The translations under genes and the position numbers were made by a program. This document shows positions 13,809-22,143 of a stretch of DNA of 40,431 nt, piece after piece. This stretch comes from a virus: IMG/VR virus record IMGVR_UViG_3300036944_000445, positions 1 to 40,431 of that record, one strand, 5' to 3'. A model generated the notes under the pieces. That model saw nothing but the letters and a program-made list of their open reading frames with translations, had not been told where the DNA came from and did not search any database. Numbering within the stretch: the stretch's first letter is position 1; each line of letters opens with the position of its first letter.

Positions 13809-14531
13809 TTAACCCCATTTAGGCGCTTGAACCCCAAAGCCTTTGCTAGACCCTGTAGCACCTTGAGTACCAGAAAAGTTTGGCGTTGTAGAAGCTTGCG
13901 GTGTACCGTAAACAATAGATGCGTACTTGCTCAAAACATCTTGTGGAGTTTGAGCCAAGCTAACACGGCCAGCAGCAGCTTGTTGAGCAGCAGACAAACC
14001 AGCTTGACCAGCACCCAGCAAGGACTCGGAAGCCCGTTGACGGCGCTCTTCAATGCCAGCAGATGTTTGGGCAGCAACTGAACCCATACGCTGTTCACCA
14101 AGTTGCTTCAGGTTTTCCCGAGCCAACAAAGCACGGGTAGAGCCAGCACCACCAGCACCACCAAACATAGCGTTCTGAGAACCCACCTGTTCACGAATCT
14201 CTTCACGAGCAGGTTGCAACGATGCTTGGATTTGCTGTTCCTTGTACTCAGGACTAAACAAGCTAGTAAGGCCCTGCATACCAGTCAGATACGACTGAAC
14301 GCCACCAGCCTCTTGCAAAGCACCAGCACGGCCAGAAACATCCATTGCCGTTTGAGCAGCAGTTGTTGCAGCAGGGTTTACCTGACCATAGACATCACCA
14401 GCCATACCAACTGTCTTTTGGTACGCTGGCATAAACGTGTTTTCAAGCGCATCAGTCTGTACGGCAAGAACCCGTTTTTGTTCAGGAGTTAGTATCGCCG
14501 CTTGTGTGCTACTAGATTTACCGCCGCCCAT
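13809..14531 (-). CDS. putative ejection/internal virion protein, 240 aa
   Basis: Starts MGGGKSSSTQAAILTPEQKR, a beginning shared by many podovirus structural proteins. It is almost wholly helical with high Ala/Gln content (about residues 20-190), including AREEIREQVGSQNAMFGG and STRALLARENLKQLGEQRM, then a Gly/Ser/Thr-rich end. Length and composition match the smaller ejected proteins of P22-like phages, which help form a channel across the envelope. Three bases separate it from the disordered gene upstream. Assignment rests on composition and position. Confidence 0.6.
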   Translation of the reverse strand: MGGGKSSSTQAAILTPEQKRVLAVQTDALENTFMPAYQKTVGMAGDVYGQVNPAATTAAQTAMDVSGRAGALQEAGGVQSYLTGMQGLTSLFSPEYKEQQIQASLQPAREEIREQVGSQNAMFGGAGGAGSTRALLARENLKQLGEQRMGSVAAQTSAGIEERRQRASESLLGAGQAGLSAAQQAAAGRVSLAQTPQDVLSKYASIVYGTPQASTTPNFSGTQGATGSSKGFGVQAPKWG

Positions 14532-14533
14532 AA

Positions 14534-14821
14534 TTAGCCCTTGCCTTTCCCGCCACTATTACGTGACTGCTGAGATTGAATAGACGCATTATCCCACTGT
14601 CCAACAGTATTGGGATACATATTTGGTTGACCCATCTTGGGCTGACCACCTTGACCAGGATAGGTCACATTGGACCCTTTGCCTTGAGGCTGCTGCAACT
14701 GATCAACCGGAGTCATCGTTTCAGCAAACTTTCCATCAACAGCATTGGGTTGAGCAGGAGATGCAAACCCCTTGCCTTGTGGTTGAGTAGACGATACTAC
14801 TTGTGCTACTGGTGATCCCAT
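14534..14821 (-). CDS. intrinsically disordered protein, 95 aa
   Basis: Rich in Gln, Gly, Pro, Ser and Asn with repeats of QPQGKG (about residues 13-18 and 44-49) and GQPKMGQPNMYPN, ending SGGKGKG. No regular structure, membrane segment or cysteine is expected. It sits between the tail assembly chaperone and the internal virion protein, with three-base gaps, and is probably a minor virion or assembly factor. Confidence 0.55.
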   Translation of the reverse strand: MGSPVAQVVSSTQPQGKGFASPAQPNAVDGKFAETMTPVDQLQQPQGKGSNVTYPGQGGQPKMGQPNMYPNTVGQWDNASIQSQQSRNSGGKGKG

Positions 14822-14824
14822 TAC

Positions 14825-15241
14825 TTACTCCGGTTGTGTAGGCCAAACAACATTAAACGGATAGCCTGATTGTGATGTTATGTCCCGCAATTGTTGGCGA
14901 TAAACAGCCCACTCTTGTTGTTGCTCAGAAGTTAACGGACCGTTTGGAATCTGTGTCCAATCAGAATTAATCAGCAAACTGCTTCTTTTTTGCATTATTT
15001 GCAATATTAATTTTGGCTCATTAACAACCCAAGAATGAGTTTGATAATCGTAGTCATAAAACCAATCTGGCTTTTCTGATTTATTTACGATTGATTGTTG
15101 AGAAATGTATTGAGTTTCATCGCTGGCAGTGCCTTCAATGAAGCCCTCTCCAGCATTTAACTGGCTTTCAATCATGTTTTCTGGACAAGAGATATTCCTT
15201 GTAATTTCACCAGTATCTGATTTATACAGAATATAGTTCAT
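14825..15241 (-). CDS. phage tail assembly chaperone-like protein, 138 aa
   Basis: The C-terminal part RSSLLINSDWTQIPNGPLTSE followed by QQEWAVYRQQLRDI at about residues 88-123 is the signature of the phage tail assembly chaperone family (PF16778-like), which usually follows a tail fibre gene and helps fold or attach the fibre. The N-terminal 85 residues are a variable domain (MNYILYKSDTGEITRNI at its start). It overlaps the upstream fibre gene by four bases. Confidence 0.75.
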   Translation of the reverse strand: MNYILYKSDTGEITRNISCPENMIESQLNAGEGFIEGTASDETQYISQQSIVNKSEKPDWFYDYDYQTHSWVVNEPKLILQIMQKRSSLLINSDWTQIPNGPLTSEQQQEWAVYRQQLRDITSQSGYPFNVVWPTQPE

Positions 15242-16659
15242 CGCTTTGTCTCCAAGGCGTACATTGATCTGTTACTAATAGTTGGAGTAACTTCACCAGC
15301 ACCACTTGTATCGTATGGATTTAATATTTGAAGAAAATAATTGTAAGTATTGGGAGTTGGGCTATCTGTGATATTTAATGCCGGATTTCCAACAGAGTTT
15401 GTTGTTAAACCAGTTGGTGTACCGCCTGAAGCTGGTGCTCTTGAAATTCTAAAAGAGGCATTGTATGTACCAATACCAACAGCAGTACCCTGAGTCGCAG
15501 AACCAGATGTGGTTATGTAAATTGGACTTCCGTCTGCTGTAAAAGTTATTTCTTGAACAGTTTTCCAACTGGTTGTTAGGTTATTAAATGCAGCTATTGA
15601 ACCCACTGTAAAAGCACTAATTGGAATTGTTACGGCTTGACCAGCAATCTGCAAAGTATCAACTTGAGCAGTGCCAATCTTTGCGGTAGTGATTTCAGCG
15701 TTACCAATTTTTGCAGTTGTAATCGCAGCATCAGCAATTTTTGCATTAGTAACTGCGGCATCAGCAATAGCGGCATTGCCAGCAGTAATGCTGTTTGCAG
15801 CCATGTTAGCGGCAGAAATTGTTGAAGCAGCAATCTGGGATGCTGTAATGGTGTTTGCAGCAATGTTTGAGGCCGTAATCGTATTGCCAGCAATGTTTGA
15901 CCCTGTAATGGTATTTGCGGCAATCTGAGAGGCTGTGATGGTACTGGCAGCAATGTTTGCAGCAGTGATCGTGTTGGCAGCAATGTTATTACCGACAATA
16001 CTGTTAGCAACAATCAGGTCACCAGTGATGTACTTTTGGAAAACAGCCCATCCGGTGGTGTACTTGTAGACAATGGACGCAATGCCACTGTTGTAGTTGA
16101 TTGTGCAAAGGTCACCAGATATTGGAGTTCTTCCAATAGCAGCAATACATTCAGCATCAGTAGGTGGACCAGAGTTGTTTGCTGCACGGATAACAACAAA
16201 GTTGGCGACAGAGCTAGACGCTGTGGTGAAGTCCAAATCAATGGCCGTACCTGGGTCAATGAACCAACCAGTATTTGGGACTGCTGTAGCAACAGCAAAT
16301 TGAATGGTTCGACCACCCGTAGTGATGTAGTACAGGAACTTGGTTGTACCAAATCCACCAGTTACTGTATTCCAAACATAATCAACAGGATTGGTTGATT
16401 CAACAGAACTGTCAGAGTTACGGATGCCGTAATACAGTCTGTTTGTCGGGGTATTGGAGAAGTTTAAAGTGCCATCAAAACTGTCGGCATACTTGATTGA
16501 GATGTACTTGTACAAATACCCTGTAACTTCACCAGACGGACCAACAACTTGCCCTGTCCCTTGATCAGCAACAACGGTATCGTTTAAGTTCGCAAGGACA
16601 TAGTTAACAGCCTCCGAGATTTCTCCCGGAGTTGGGTTCCCGTCAAGAAAGAATGGCAT
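15238..16659 (-). CDS. tail fibre/spike protein with pentad repeats, 473 aa
   Basis: N-terminal domain (1-210) for attachment, then about 110 residues (215-325) of near-perfect five-residue repeats such as NTITA-SQIAA-NTITG-SNIAG, switching to NAKIADAAITTAKIGNA. Such pentads form a right-handed beta helix or triple-stranded fibre shaft. The C-terminal domain (340-473) is beta-rich and polar, probably the receptor-binding tip. The DNA coding for the shaft (15670-16000 region) is itself a degenerate tandem repeat. The tail assembly chaperone gene follows with a four-base overlap. Confidence 0.75.
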   Translation of the reverse strand: MPFFLDGNPTPGEISEAVNYVLANLNDTVVADQGTGQVVGPSGEVTGYLYKYISIKYADSFDGTLNFSNTPTNRLYYGIRNSDSSVESTNPVDYVWNTVTGGFGTTKFLYYITTGGRTIQFAVATAVPNTGWFIDPGTAIDLDFTTASSSVANFVVIRAANNSGPPTDAECIAAIGRTPISGDLCTINYNSGIASIVYKYTTGWAVFQKYITGDLIVANSIVGNNIAANTITAANIAASTITASQIAANTITGSNIAGNTITASNIAANTITASQIAASTISAANMAANSITAGNAAIADAAVTNAKIADAAITTAKIGNAEITTAKIGTAQVDTLQIAGQAVTIPISAFTVGSIAAFNNLTTSWKTVQEITFTADGSPIYITTSGSATQGTAVGIGTYNASFRISRAPASGGTPTGLTTNSVGNPALNITDSPTPNTYNYFLQILNPYDTSGAGEVTPTISNRSMYALETKR

Positions 16660-18272
16660 TAGAAAGCGTCCTCAACAATGGTTGCTTGCCAGTTCAATGC
16701 CGTCATGTTCCAAGCATCAGTGGCATCATTAGATTCAACTTTAACGGAAACAGTCCGAACAGCATTTTGCTGAGTTGTCACCCAAGGATTGTCTGTGTCA
16801 ACAGAAACAGTCCCAGAAGCCCCGTAAACAGGTGTTTGCTGAGTGGAGTTAGCACCACCAACAGTAATGTCAACCTTGCCACTCCCTGCAATCTCAGGAA
16901 GCATTCGGTGAACATAAACTTTTGACGAATAAGGAACCGGACCCTTATCAGACTGCAAGACCAAATTGGTACGCTCAAACAAGGTAGGGATAGCAGAACC
17001 ACGGAAAGCATTGGTTCTGTTGGTCTGGATGGGCTTAGAAGACGCTGTATTGCCTTGGGCATACACAACAGTGCGTGATGCGTATTTGAACGCTCCAGAC
17101 ACGAATACGGGGCCTTCTGTACCCATGCAAGCATTGGCAATACTCTTAGGAGCATTCCACACCTGCAAGTCATATCTCCAGGACAACATCTTGTTGCACC
17201 AACCAGTAGATGTCAGATCAGGGTAATAGATCTCAATCTGGTTCTTCTGGGTGTTGTTGACCATAAAGATACGGTCAGAATATGTTGGGGACAGGTTGGT
17301 GAAAAAGTAATCTTTGACCTTTTGGTTGCCCAATGAGGAAAATTCAGATCCGTTGAACACCCAAATGTCTCGGCTATCAACACCATAGACGTTTGAATCA
17401 GTGTTTGACCAGCAGTTGTTGTTGATCAACCCACGACCCTGGTTAAACAATCGGATACCAAAAACAGGTGCTGTACTGTTTTGATAGGAGATGGGAGACA
17501 TTACTGCCGTATCCCAATAGGAACACAGGTAAAAGTTGGCTCCCAAGAAAAAGCCGTCAATCAATGGACCACGAACAGGGACTTCTTGTTCGTTAGCTAC
17601 GTTGTTCAGTGTAGGCATCCATGTTTCAGGAACACCAGTATTTGCAAAAGCTTGTGACCAACGAACGGTGGTTGGGTAATTAACCGTAGTACCAGTAGAA
17701 AAGTCTTTTGTCAGGTTGCCGGAAACCAGAATGTTGCCTACGTTTGGAGAGCAGAAGTTGCGAACAAAAGCGGCTCTTGTGGCAGTAACGCCAACATCGT
17801 AGTTCCAGACATAGTTATCAGGAGCAGTGTCGTAAATGTTGATTTCTGTCCTTGTTGGCAGAAAGTACATTGGTGAACGCAATCCATCGTTGATAAAGAA
17901 AACACTACCAACCCAAGAAGCTGTAATGTTCACATTGTCTGAATAACCAGACAAAGCTACGTTTGGATTTGCACCAACACCGGGGGTGATATTAGTAATG
18001 CCACCAGAGGTAAGCATGTACCACTTACCTTCACGAGTAGCTGCAATGTAGACCCAAGTGGCTTCAGAGCGAAAACCGCCTTCATAAAAGACAACATTAC
18101 CAGGAATGGCAGAGAGAATTTCTTCTTCCCCACCAACCTTTTTAATGCCCCGAACATTGGCTTCAACATTCAAGCCGTTGCTGTATTCGGTTGTACCAAG
18201 AGCGTTACTAGGCACATCAGGCGTAAACGACATTGATGTAAATGGAGTACGTAGACGGCTGTAATCGCTCAT
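16659..18272 (-). CDS. tail hub/stabilisation-like protein (P22 gp10-like), 537 aa
   Basis: A large all-beta protein. Segments such as WVYIAATREGKWYMLTSGG (73-91), SWVGSVFFINDGLRSPMYFL (119-138) and DSRDIWVFNGSEFSSLG repeat at intervals expected for beta-propeller blades, resembling podovirus tail hub or DNA stabilisation proteins of the P22 gp10 type. The N-terminus SDYSRLRTPFTSMSFTPDVP is also typical. It would cap the portal channel and anchor the fibres. Its stop and the fibre gene start coincide at 16659. Annotation rests on pattern and synteny, not on a tested homology. Confidence 0.65.
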   Translation of the reverse strand: MSDYSRLRTPFTSMSFTPDVPSNALGTTEYSNGLNVEANVRGIKKVGGEEEILSAIPGNVVFYEGGFRSEATWVYIAATREGKWYMLTSGGITNITPGVGANPNVALSGYSDNVNITASWVGSVFFINDGLRSPMYFLPTRTEINIYDTAPDNYVWNYDVGVTATRAAFVRNFCSPNVGNILVSGNLTKDFSTGTTVNYPTTVRWSQAFANTGVPETWMPTLNNVANEQEVPVRGPLIDGFFLGANFYLCSYWDTAVMSPISYQNSTAPVFGIRLFNQGRGLINNNCWSNTDSNVYGVDSRDIWVFNGSEFSSLGNQKVKDYFFTNLSPTYSDRIFMVNNTQKNQIEIYYPDLTSTGWCNKMLSWRYDLQVWNAPKSIANACMGTEGPVFVSGAFKYASRTVVYAQGNTASSKPIQTNRTNAFRGSAIPTLFERTNLVLQSDKGPVPYSSKVYVHRMLPEIAGSGKVDITVGGANSTQQTPVYGASGTVSVDTDNPWVTTQQNAVRTVSVKVESNDATDAWNMTALNWQATIVEDAF

Positions 18273-18280
18273 GGTATGCC

Positions 18281-18427
18281 TTATTGCACAGGTTCTTCTT
18301 TAGGGATTTGAGCATCTGCTTGTTCTTTGATCTTGACAATCAAAGGGAAACAGCCAGTTTTGCTTGGCAATTCACCCAATACTTGCAAGATAAAGTTGAT
18401 CTCATTCGCATCCAGTTTCAATTCCAT
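18281..18427 (-). CDS. conserved small phage protein, 48 aa
   Basis: AAGGAATTGAA precedes the ATG at 18427. Sequence MELKLDANEINFILQVLGEL and PSKTGCFPLIVKIKEQADAQ match a common short phage family, with a beta strand, a helix ending LGELP.K, then a second helix. The frame extends to 18478 but that region lacks a start signal. Unknown function. Located among tail genes, it may be an assembly helper. Confidence 0.65.
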   Translation of the reverse strand: MELKLDANEINFILQVLGELPSKTGCFPLIVKIKEQADAQIPKEEPVQ

Positions 18428-18465
18428 TTCAATTCCTTGTATATAAGGCAAATCGCCCTTATGGA

Positions 18466-18762
18466 TTATGCCGTCCAAGGTGTGCCAGTGGCAACCACAG
18501 GGTTCTTTTGCAAGGCAATCTGAGCCGCCAAAGCAGCTTCAGTAGCGTCTTTGTCAACGCCAGAAGACCAGCACCAGCCCAAAACTTCAGCCTCAGTCAC
18601 ATCAGCGTAAGGAATGGTTGGAGTACCAGTAGCCCAAGAGCAGGTGGAGTAGATAGAGGCAGTGTAGTCACCGTCCACAGCAGTGGCAGTCCAGTGGGCG
18701 GTGGTGATAAAGTTGTCCGAGGTCAGACGGTCGCATTGTGTGATTGTCCAAGTGGTGGTCAT
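18466..18762 (-). CDS. conserved phage hypothetical protein (DUF7936-like), 98 aa
   Basis: Starts MTTTWTITQCDRLTSDNFI and contains TAHWTATAVDGDYTASIYST, a small beta-rich protein, then a helical region ending in QIALQKNPVV. I recognise this as a frequent protein in tail clusters of aquatic phages, usually next to fibre genes with S74 domains, as here. Its role is unknown; a fibre-tip or assembly accessory is plausible. Confidence 0.7.
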   Translation of the reverse strand: MTTTWTITQCDRLTSDNFITTAHWTATAVDGDYTASIYSTCSWATGTPTIPYADVTEAEVLGWCWSSGVDKDATEAALAAQIALQKNPVVATGTPWTA

Positions 18763-18771
18763 GGTGGTTCC

Positions 18772-19677
18772 TTAAGGATGGGTTGATTTGTATGCGTCAA
18801 ACTCAGCTTTGAGTTCTTGGATGGCAGCGGTCAGTGTGGCAACAAGGAACGATGTGTCGATGCCTTGGTACTTGGGGTTGCCCTCGGCATCCACGGCGTC
18901 TTTATCGCCTGATACGCACTGAGGAACAACTTCAGCCAGTTCATGTGCAATGAAGCCTTCACCGTCAAATCCACTAGAGTTCCATTTGTATGTGCAAGGC
19001 TTGAGCAATGCCACCTTTGCCAATGCGCCTGTCATTGGGGCAATCGAGTTTTTCAAGCGATAGTCGGATGAAGTGTTGTAAGAAGTCGATGAATCGCCAA
19101 TAACAATGCTTCCAACTTCCGTGTTGTCGTTTCTTCGGAACGAAACCATTTTTCCAGAAAAACCGCTCAGACCACGACCGTGACGCATGTAAATGCCGAT
19201 GGTGTCGGATGAGTTTGTGTGCCAGAACTGTGCAACATTTGATGACGCATCCACCTCAAGTTTTGAAGAAGTGGTTGCGCTTGTTTTTCCCAACAAAAAG
19301 TAACCGCTGGTGTCAAAGCGGCCACGTTCTGTGTCATTTGTACCAAACCGCAATGGGTGGTTTGACCTTGAGCCAACAGTAACTTCAGCAGAAGCGGATG
19401 CAAGAAGTTGACCAGTGCACGTTCCATTGCTCCAAAGAATTGAGCCAATACTTGAATTTTGAACTTGGAAATTTACACCACCAAAATTTGATGGCGAACT
19501 CGTACCAATACCCACGTTACCCGCAGATGTCACCGTCACGAGGTCGGTGGTTGTGCCGCTGTTGCCGTTGGCAAGGCGTACTGTGCCGTCAGGAGATGCC
19601 GGTTGGTACAGCGTGAAGTTTTGTGCAGCAGTACCGGATGTGCCGACCTGCACGTTCTTTGCGATTACGGTACTCAT
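18772..19677 (-). CDS. tail fibre with S74 chaperone domain, copy A, 301 aa
   Basis: The N-terminal part (1-60) is the fibre attachment region (FTLYQPASPDGTVRLANG, GNVGIGTSSP), followed by a beta-rich shaft and head. Residues 203-301 are a peptidase S74 intramolecular chaperone domain as in endosialidase tail spikes: SSDYRLKN at 203-210 has the Ser-Asp cleavage site, FIAHELAEVVP (242-252) carries the catalytic-dyad region, and DTSFLVATLTAAIQELK is the C-terminal helix. The domain trimerises the fibre and then cuts itself off. The closest relative in the window is the next gene upstream (19674-20579). Four-base overlap with it. Confidence 0.85.
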   Translation of the reverse strand: MSTVIAKNVQVGTSGTAAQNFTLYQPASPDGTVRLANGNSGTTTDLVTVTSAGNVGIGTSSPSNFGGVNFQVQNSSIGSILWSNGTCTGQLLASASAEVTVGSRSNHPLRFGTNDTERGRFDTSGYFLLGKTSATTSSKLEVDASSNVAQFWHTNSSDTIGIYMRHGRGLSGFSGKMVSFRRNDNTEVGSIVIGDSSTSYNTSSDYRLKNSIAPMTGALAKVALLKPCTYKWNSSGFDGEGFIAHELAEVVPQCVSGDKDAVDAEGNPKYQGIDTSFLVATLTAAIQELKAEFDAYKSTHP

Positions 19678-20579
19678 GCTTGTCCTTTCAGGGCGGCGAT
19701 CTCTGCGCCTTGTGCATCAACGATGGCTTTGAGTTCTTGGATGGCTGCGGTCAATGTGGCAACTAAGAAGCTGGTGTCGATGCCTTGAGGCTTGATGGAG
19801 CCGTCTTCATTGATGGCATCTTTCACCCCGGAAACAGCCGATGGGCAAACCTCTTGAAGCTCGTGTGCAACGAAGCCCTCGTCAGTTTCGCCTGTCGCTT
19901 TCCATGTGTATGTACATGGTTTGAGGGCTTGCACCTTTGCCAACGCACCCGTCATCGGGGCGATGTTTTCTTTCAGTCGGTAATCGGACGATGTGTTGAA
20001 GGATGTCGTTGTTCCGTTTGTGCTAATGCTTCCTGTGTTTGTAGCCCCAGAAAAGAAGATGACAGGGGTTGAAGAACCCGCTGCGCCAGCAATGAAAACA
20101 CCATATGTTGAGGCGTGAACTACATTTAATCGGGCAGGATTACCTGATCCTCCAATTTGCAAGTTACCGCTGGCGTCGATACGCATCCTAGTCGCACTGT
20201 TGGTTACATCATAGAACGACAAACCTGTATTACTGGTTCCAACATCACCAGCAACAATTTCAAACGTCTGACCACTAGCGCCAGTGTTTGCAATTTGAAG
20301 ACGGCTCAAAGATTGATCGGTTGTTTTAATAATCAATTTGCCTTGATTAACTTCAAGTTTTCCACCCGGCGAAGTCGTCCCAATACCCACGTTACCGCTG
20401 GCATCAACAGCCACAGAAGGTACTGGAGCAGATGCGTTTACGCTGATAGCGCCAGAGCCAGTCAGCAAAGTGCCGGTTTGGTCAGGCAGTGTCAGTGTGC
20501 GGTCCGAGTTTGTGTTGGGAGCAGCAATCGTCAGGGTTCCAGTACCTGATGCGTTGCCTTGAATTTTTACGAGACTCAT
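19674..20579 (-). CDS. tail fibre with S74 chaperone domain, copy B, 301 aa
   Basis: Start at the ATG at 20579 (MSLVKIQGNASGTGTLTI) with AGGAACACAACC before it; the frame to 20621 has no such signal. The N-terminal anchor (TIAAPNTNSDRTLTLPDQTG) is the form common in phage fibres with S74 domains. The chaperone domain starts at SSDYRLKEN (197-205), with HELQEV at 239-244 and a C-terminal helix nearly identical to copy A (DTSFLVATLTAAIQELKA). Its middle differs from copies A and C, so the genes share ends but not receptor-binding cores, as expected after recombination. Confidence 0.85.
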   Translation of the reverse strand: MSLVKIQGNASGTGTLTIAAPNTNSDRTLTLPDQTGTLLTGSGAISVNASAPVPSVAVDASGNVGIGTTSPGGKLEVNQGKLIIKTTDQSLSRLQIANTGASGQTFEIVAGDVGTSNTGLSFYDVTNSATRMRIDASGNLQIGGSGNPARLNVVHASTYGVFIAGAAGSSTPVIFFSGATNTGSISTNGTTTSFNTSSDYRLKENIAPMTGALAKVQALKPCTYTWKATGETDEGFVAHELQEVCPSAVSGVKDAINEDGSIKPQGIDTSFLVATLTAAIQELKAIVDAQGAEIAALKGQA

Positions 20580-20604
20580 GGTTGTGTTCCTGTTTAAATT
20601 GATT

Positions 20605-21084
20605 TTATTCTTGGAATGCAAAGTCGCCGTGATATTTCGATCTTGCTTCTTTTGCCACCAAGTCGGCTAGTTCCAAGTCTTCAAAATTCCCAATAAACTT
20701 GCTTTTTCCTTTTATTCTGATGTGAACAGAATATTTGTTCCTGCCTTCTTGTTTTGTGACATTTCTGCACCCGCTTCTTGCCCCACGTTTAGACTGACTG
20801 TTTAGCCCATTTTTACTAGCATCTGCCGCCCGTAAGTTTTCAATGCTGTTGTTTCTTGTATTTCTGTCTGCATGATCCACCAGCTTTGGCAGATCTCCGT
20901 GGTGCATAAGATAAATTATGCGATGAGCAAGATACTGTTTATTTCCAACAGTGACTTTTATGTACCCCGGACTGTCTTGACACCCTGCTTCTTTGCCATT
21001 AAGCGATGGTCGCTTGGAGTTTTTCCAAAGTAACTTTCCGTCCCTGTATTCAAAGAGATGGTTGGCTTGATCTTGGGTAATCAT
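20605..21084 (-). CDS. HNH homing endonuclease with AP2-like C-terminus, 159 aa
   Basis: Free-standing intronless homing endonuclease. Residues 53-85 form the HNH core: AHRIIYLMHHG then LVDHADRNTRNNSIENLR, with His71 and the Asn residues in the expected places. The C-terminal part (100-155) resembles an AP2-type DNA-binding domain (NKYSVHIRIKGKSKFIGNFE). It is inserted between two S74 fibre genes and overlaps fibre copy C by four bases. Such enzymes spread by cutting homologous loci in co-infecting phages and can drive exchange of nearby fibre genes. Confidence 0.88.
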   Translation of the reverse strand: MITQDQANHLFEYRDGKLLWKNSKRPSLNGKEAGCQDSPGYIKVTVGNKQYLAHRIIYLMHHGDLPKLVDHADRNTRNNSIENLRAADASKNGLNSQSKRGARSGCRNVTKQEGRNKYSVHIRIKGKSKFIGNFEDLELADLVAKEARSKYHGDFAFQE

Positions 21085-22130
21085 GGCTGGCTCTCTAAGG
21101 CTTCAACTCGGGCGGTCAAAGCGGTGATGATGGCTTGCTGTTCTTGGATTGCGGCGGTCAAAAGAGGAACCAATTTCGACTGGTCAACCATTTGGTAGTT
21201 TGGCGTAACGCCGTCACTGCACATGGCGTCTTTTTCACCACTCACGGACTCTGGAACAACCTCGTCTAACTCGTGAGCAATAAACCCAGAAACCACACCA
21301 ACTTCAGGCGAAACTTTCCAAGTAAAAGTTACAGGGCGCAAGGTCAAAAGTTTGGACAATGCACCACTCATGTTGGTCACGTTGTCTTTCAAACGATAGT
21401 CTGAGCCACTGTTGTATTGAGTTGAGTTCCCGCTTGATCCAATAAATCCAACACGGGCTGACTGGCTTGAGTTATAAAAACTCATTAACGTGTTTGGAGA
21501 ACCCGTATTGTAAACAGCGCATTGACCCGATAGTTGAGTTATAGCCCCAGCTGTAACGTCAAAAGTAGAAGTCGTACCCACCAGCCAATTGCCGCCAGAT
21601 GTGATGCGGGCACGTTCGGAGTTGTTTGTTCTCAAAAGTATGTTTGACGCAGAAGCCGCCGCGATACCCAAATCGCCGGTAGACTGAAAAACTGTGTCTG
21701 TTGTATTTGAGCCATTCAATCGCAAACTATTGAAATAGCCGTTACCCCGAACATCAAGCGGGCCTTGAGGAGAACTCGTCCCAATACCAAAGTTGCCGCT
21801 GGAGTCGATATAAGCCTTGTTTGAAAAGCTCATCAGGCCCGCATAAGTAACCCGGATATAGCCAGTCTCTGTTGTAACAGGGTTGTTTGTAAATTGAATG
21901 GCCCCAGCCTGCGCAGTGGCGTTTCCACGAACCCGAATGGCGTAACCAGCGGTAGTGTCTGCGGATGCAACTTCCAAGCGATAGCCGGGATCAGTTGCAC
22001 CAACGCCCACGTTGCCGCCAGTCGTGGTGACCAGCGTGTTCGCGGGGGTTGTGTCGGCAAAGACTATGCCATCGCCTGTGTAGCCACCATCGTTGGTGAT
22101 ACCTGTTGTCCCATTAAGCGTAATCGTCAT
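21081..22130 (-). CDS. tail fibre with S74 chaperone domain, copy C, 349 aa
   Basis: The most diverged of the three S74 fibres. N-terminus MTITLNGTTGITNDGGYTGD leads to repeats of GN(V/F)G(V/I)G motifs at 39-44 and 112-117, a beta-rich body, and an S74 domain from GSDYRLKDN (242-250) with FIAHELDEVVPESVSGEKDA and a long C-terminal helix (LLTAAIQEQQAIITALTARV). The cleavage-site Ser-Asp is present. It is followed by the HNH gene with a four-base overlap and preceded by the collagen-like fibre. Probably a homotrimeric receptor-binding fibre. Confidence 0.85.
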   Translation of the reverse strand: MTITLNGTTGITNDGGYTGDGIVFADTTPANTLVTTTGGNVGVGATDPGYRLEVASADTTAGYAIRVRGNATAQAGAIQFTNNPVTTETGYIRVTYAGLMSFSNKAYIDSSGNFGIGTSSPQGPLDVRGNGYFNSLRLNGSNTTDTVFQSTGDLGIAAASASNILLRTNNSERARITSGGNWLVGTTSTFDVTAGAITQLSGQCAVYNTGSPNTLMSFYNSSQSARVGFIGSSGNSTQYNSGSDYRLKDNVTNMSGALSKLLTLRPVTFTWKVSPEVGVVSGFIAHELDEVVPESVSGEKDAMCSDGVTPNYQMVDQSKLVPLLTAAIQEQQAIITALTARVEALESQP

Positions 22131-22143
22131 GTTTTTTCCTTAT

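Noticed and set aside
15630-16013. CRISPR-like or mobile repeat array
   Set aside because: The regular spacing comes from pentad codons of the fibre shaft; there are no equal spacers or cas genes.
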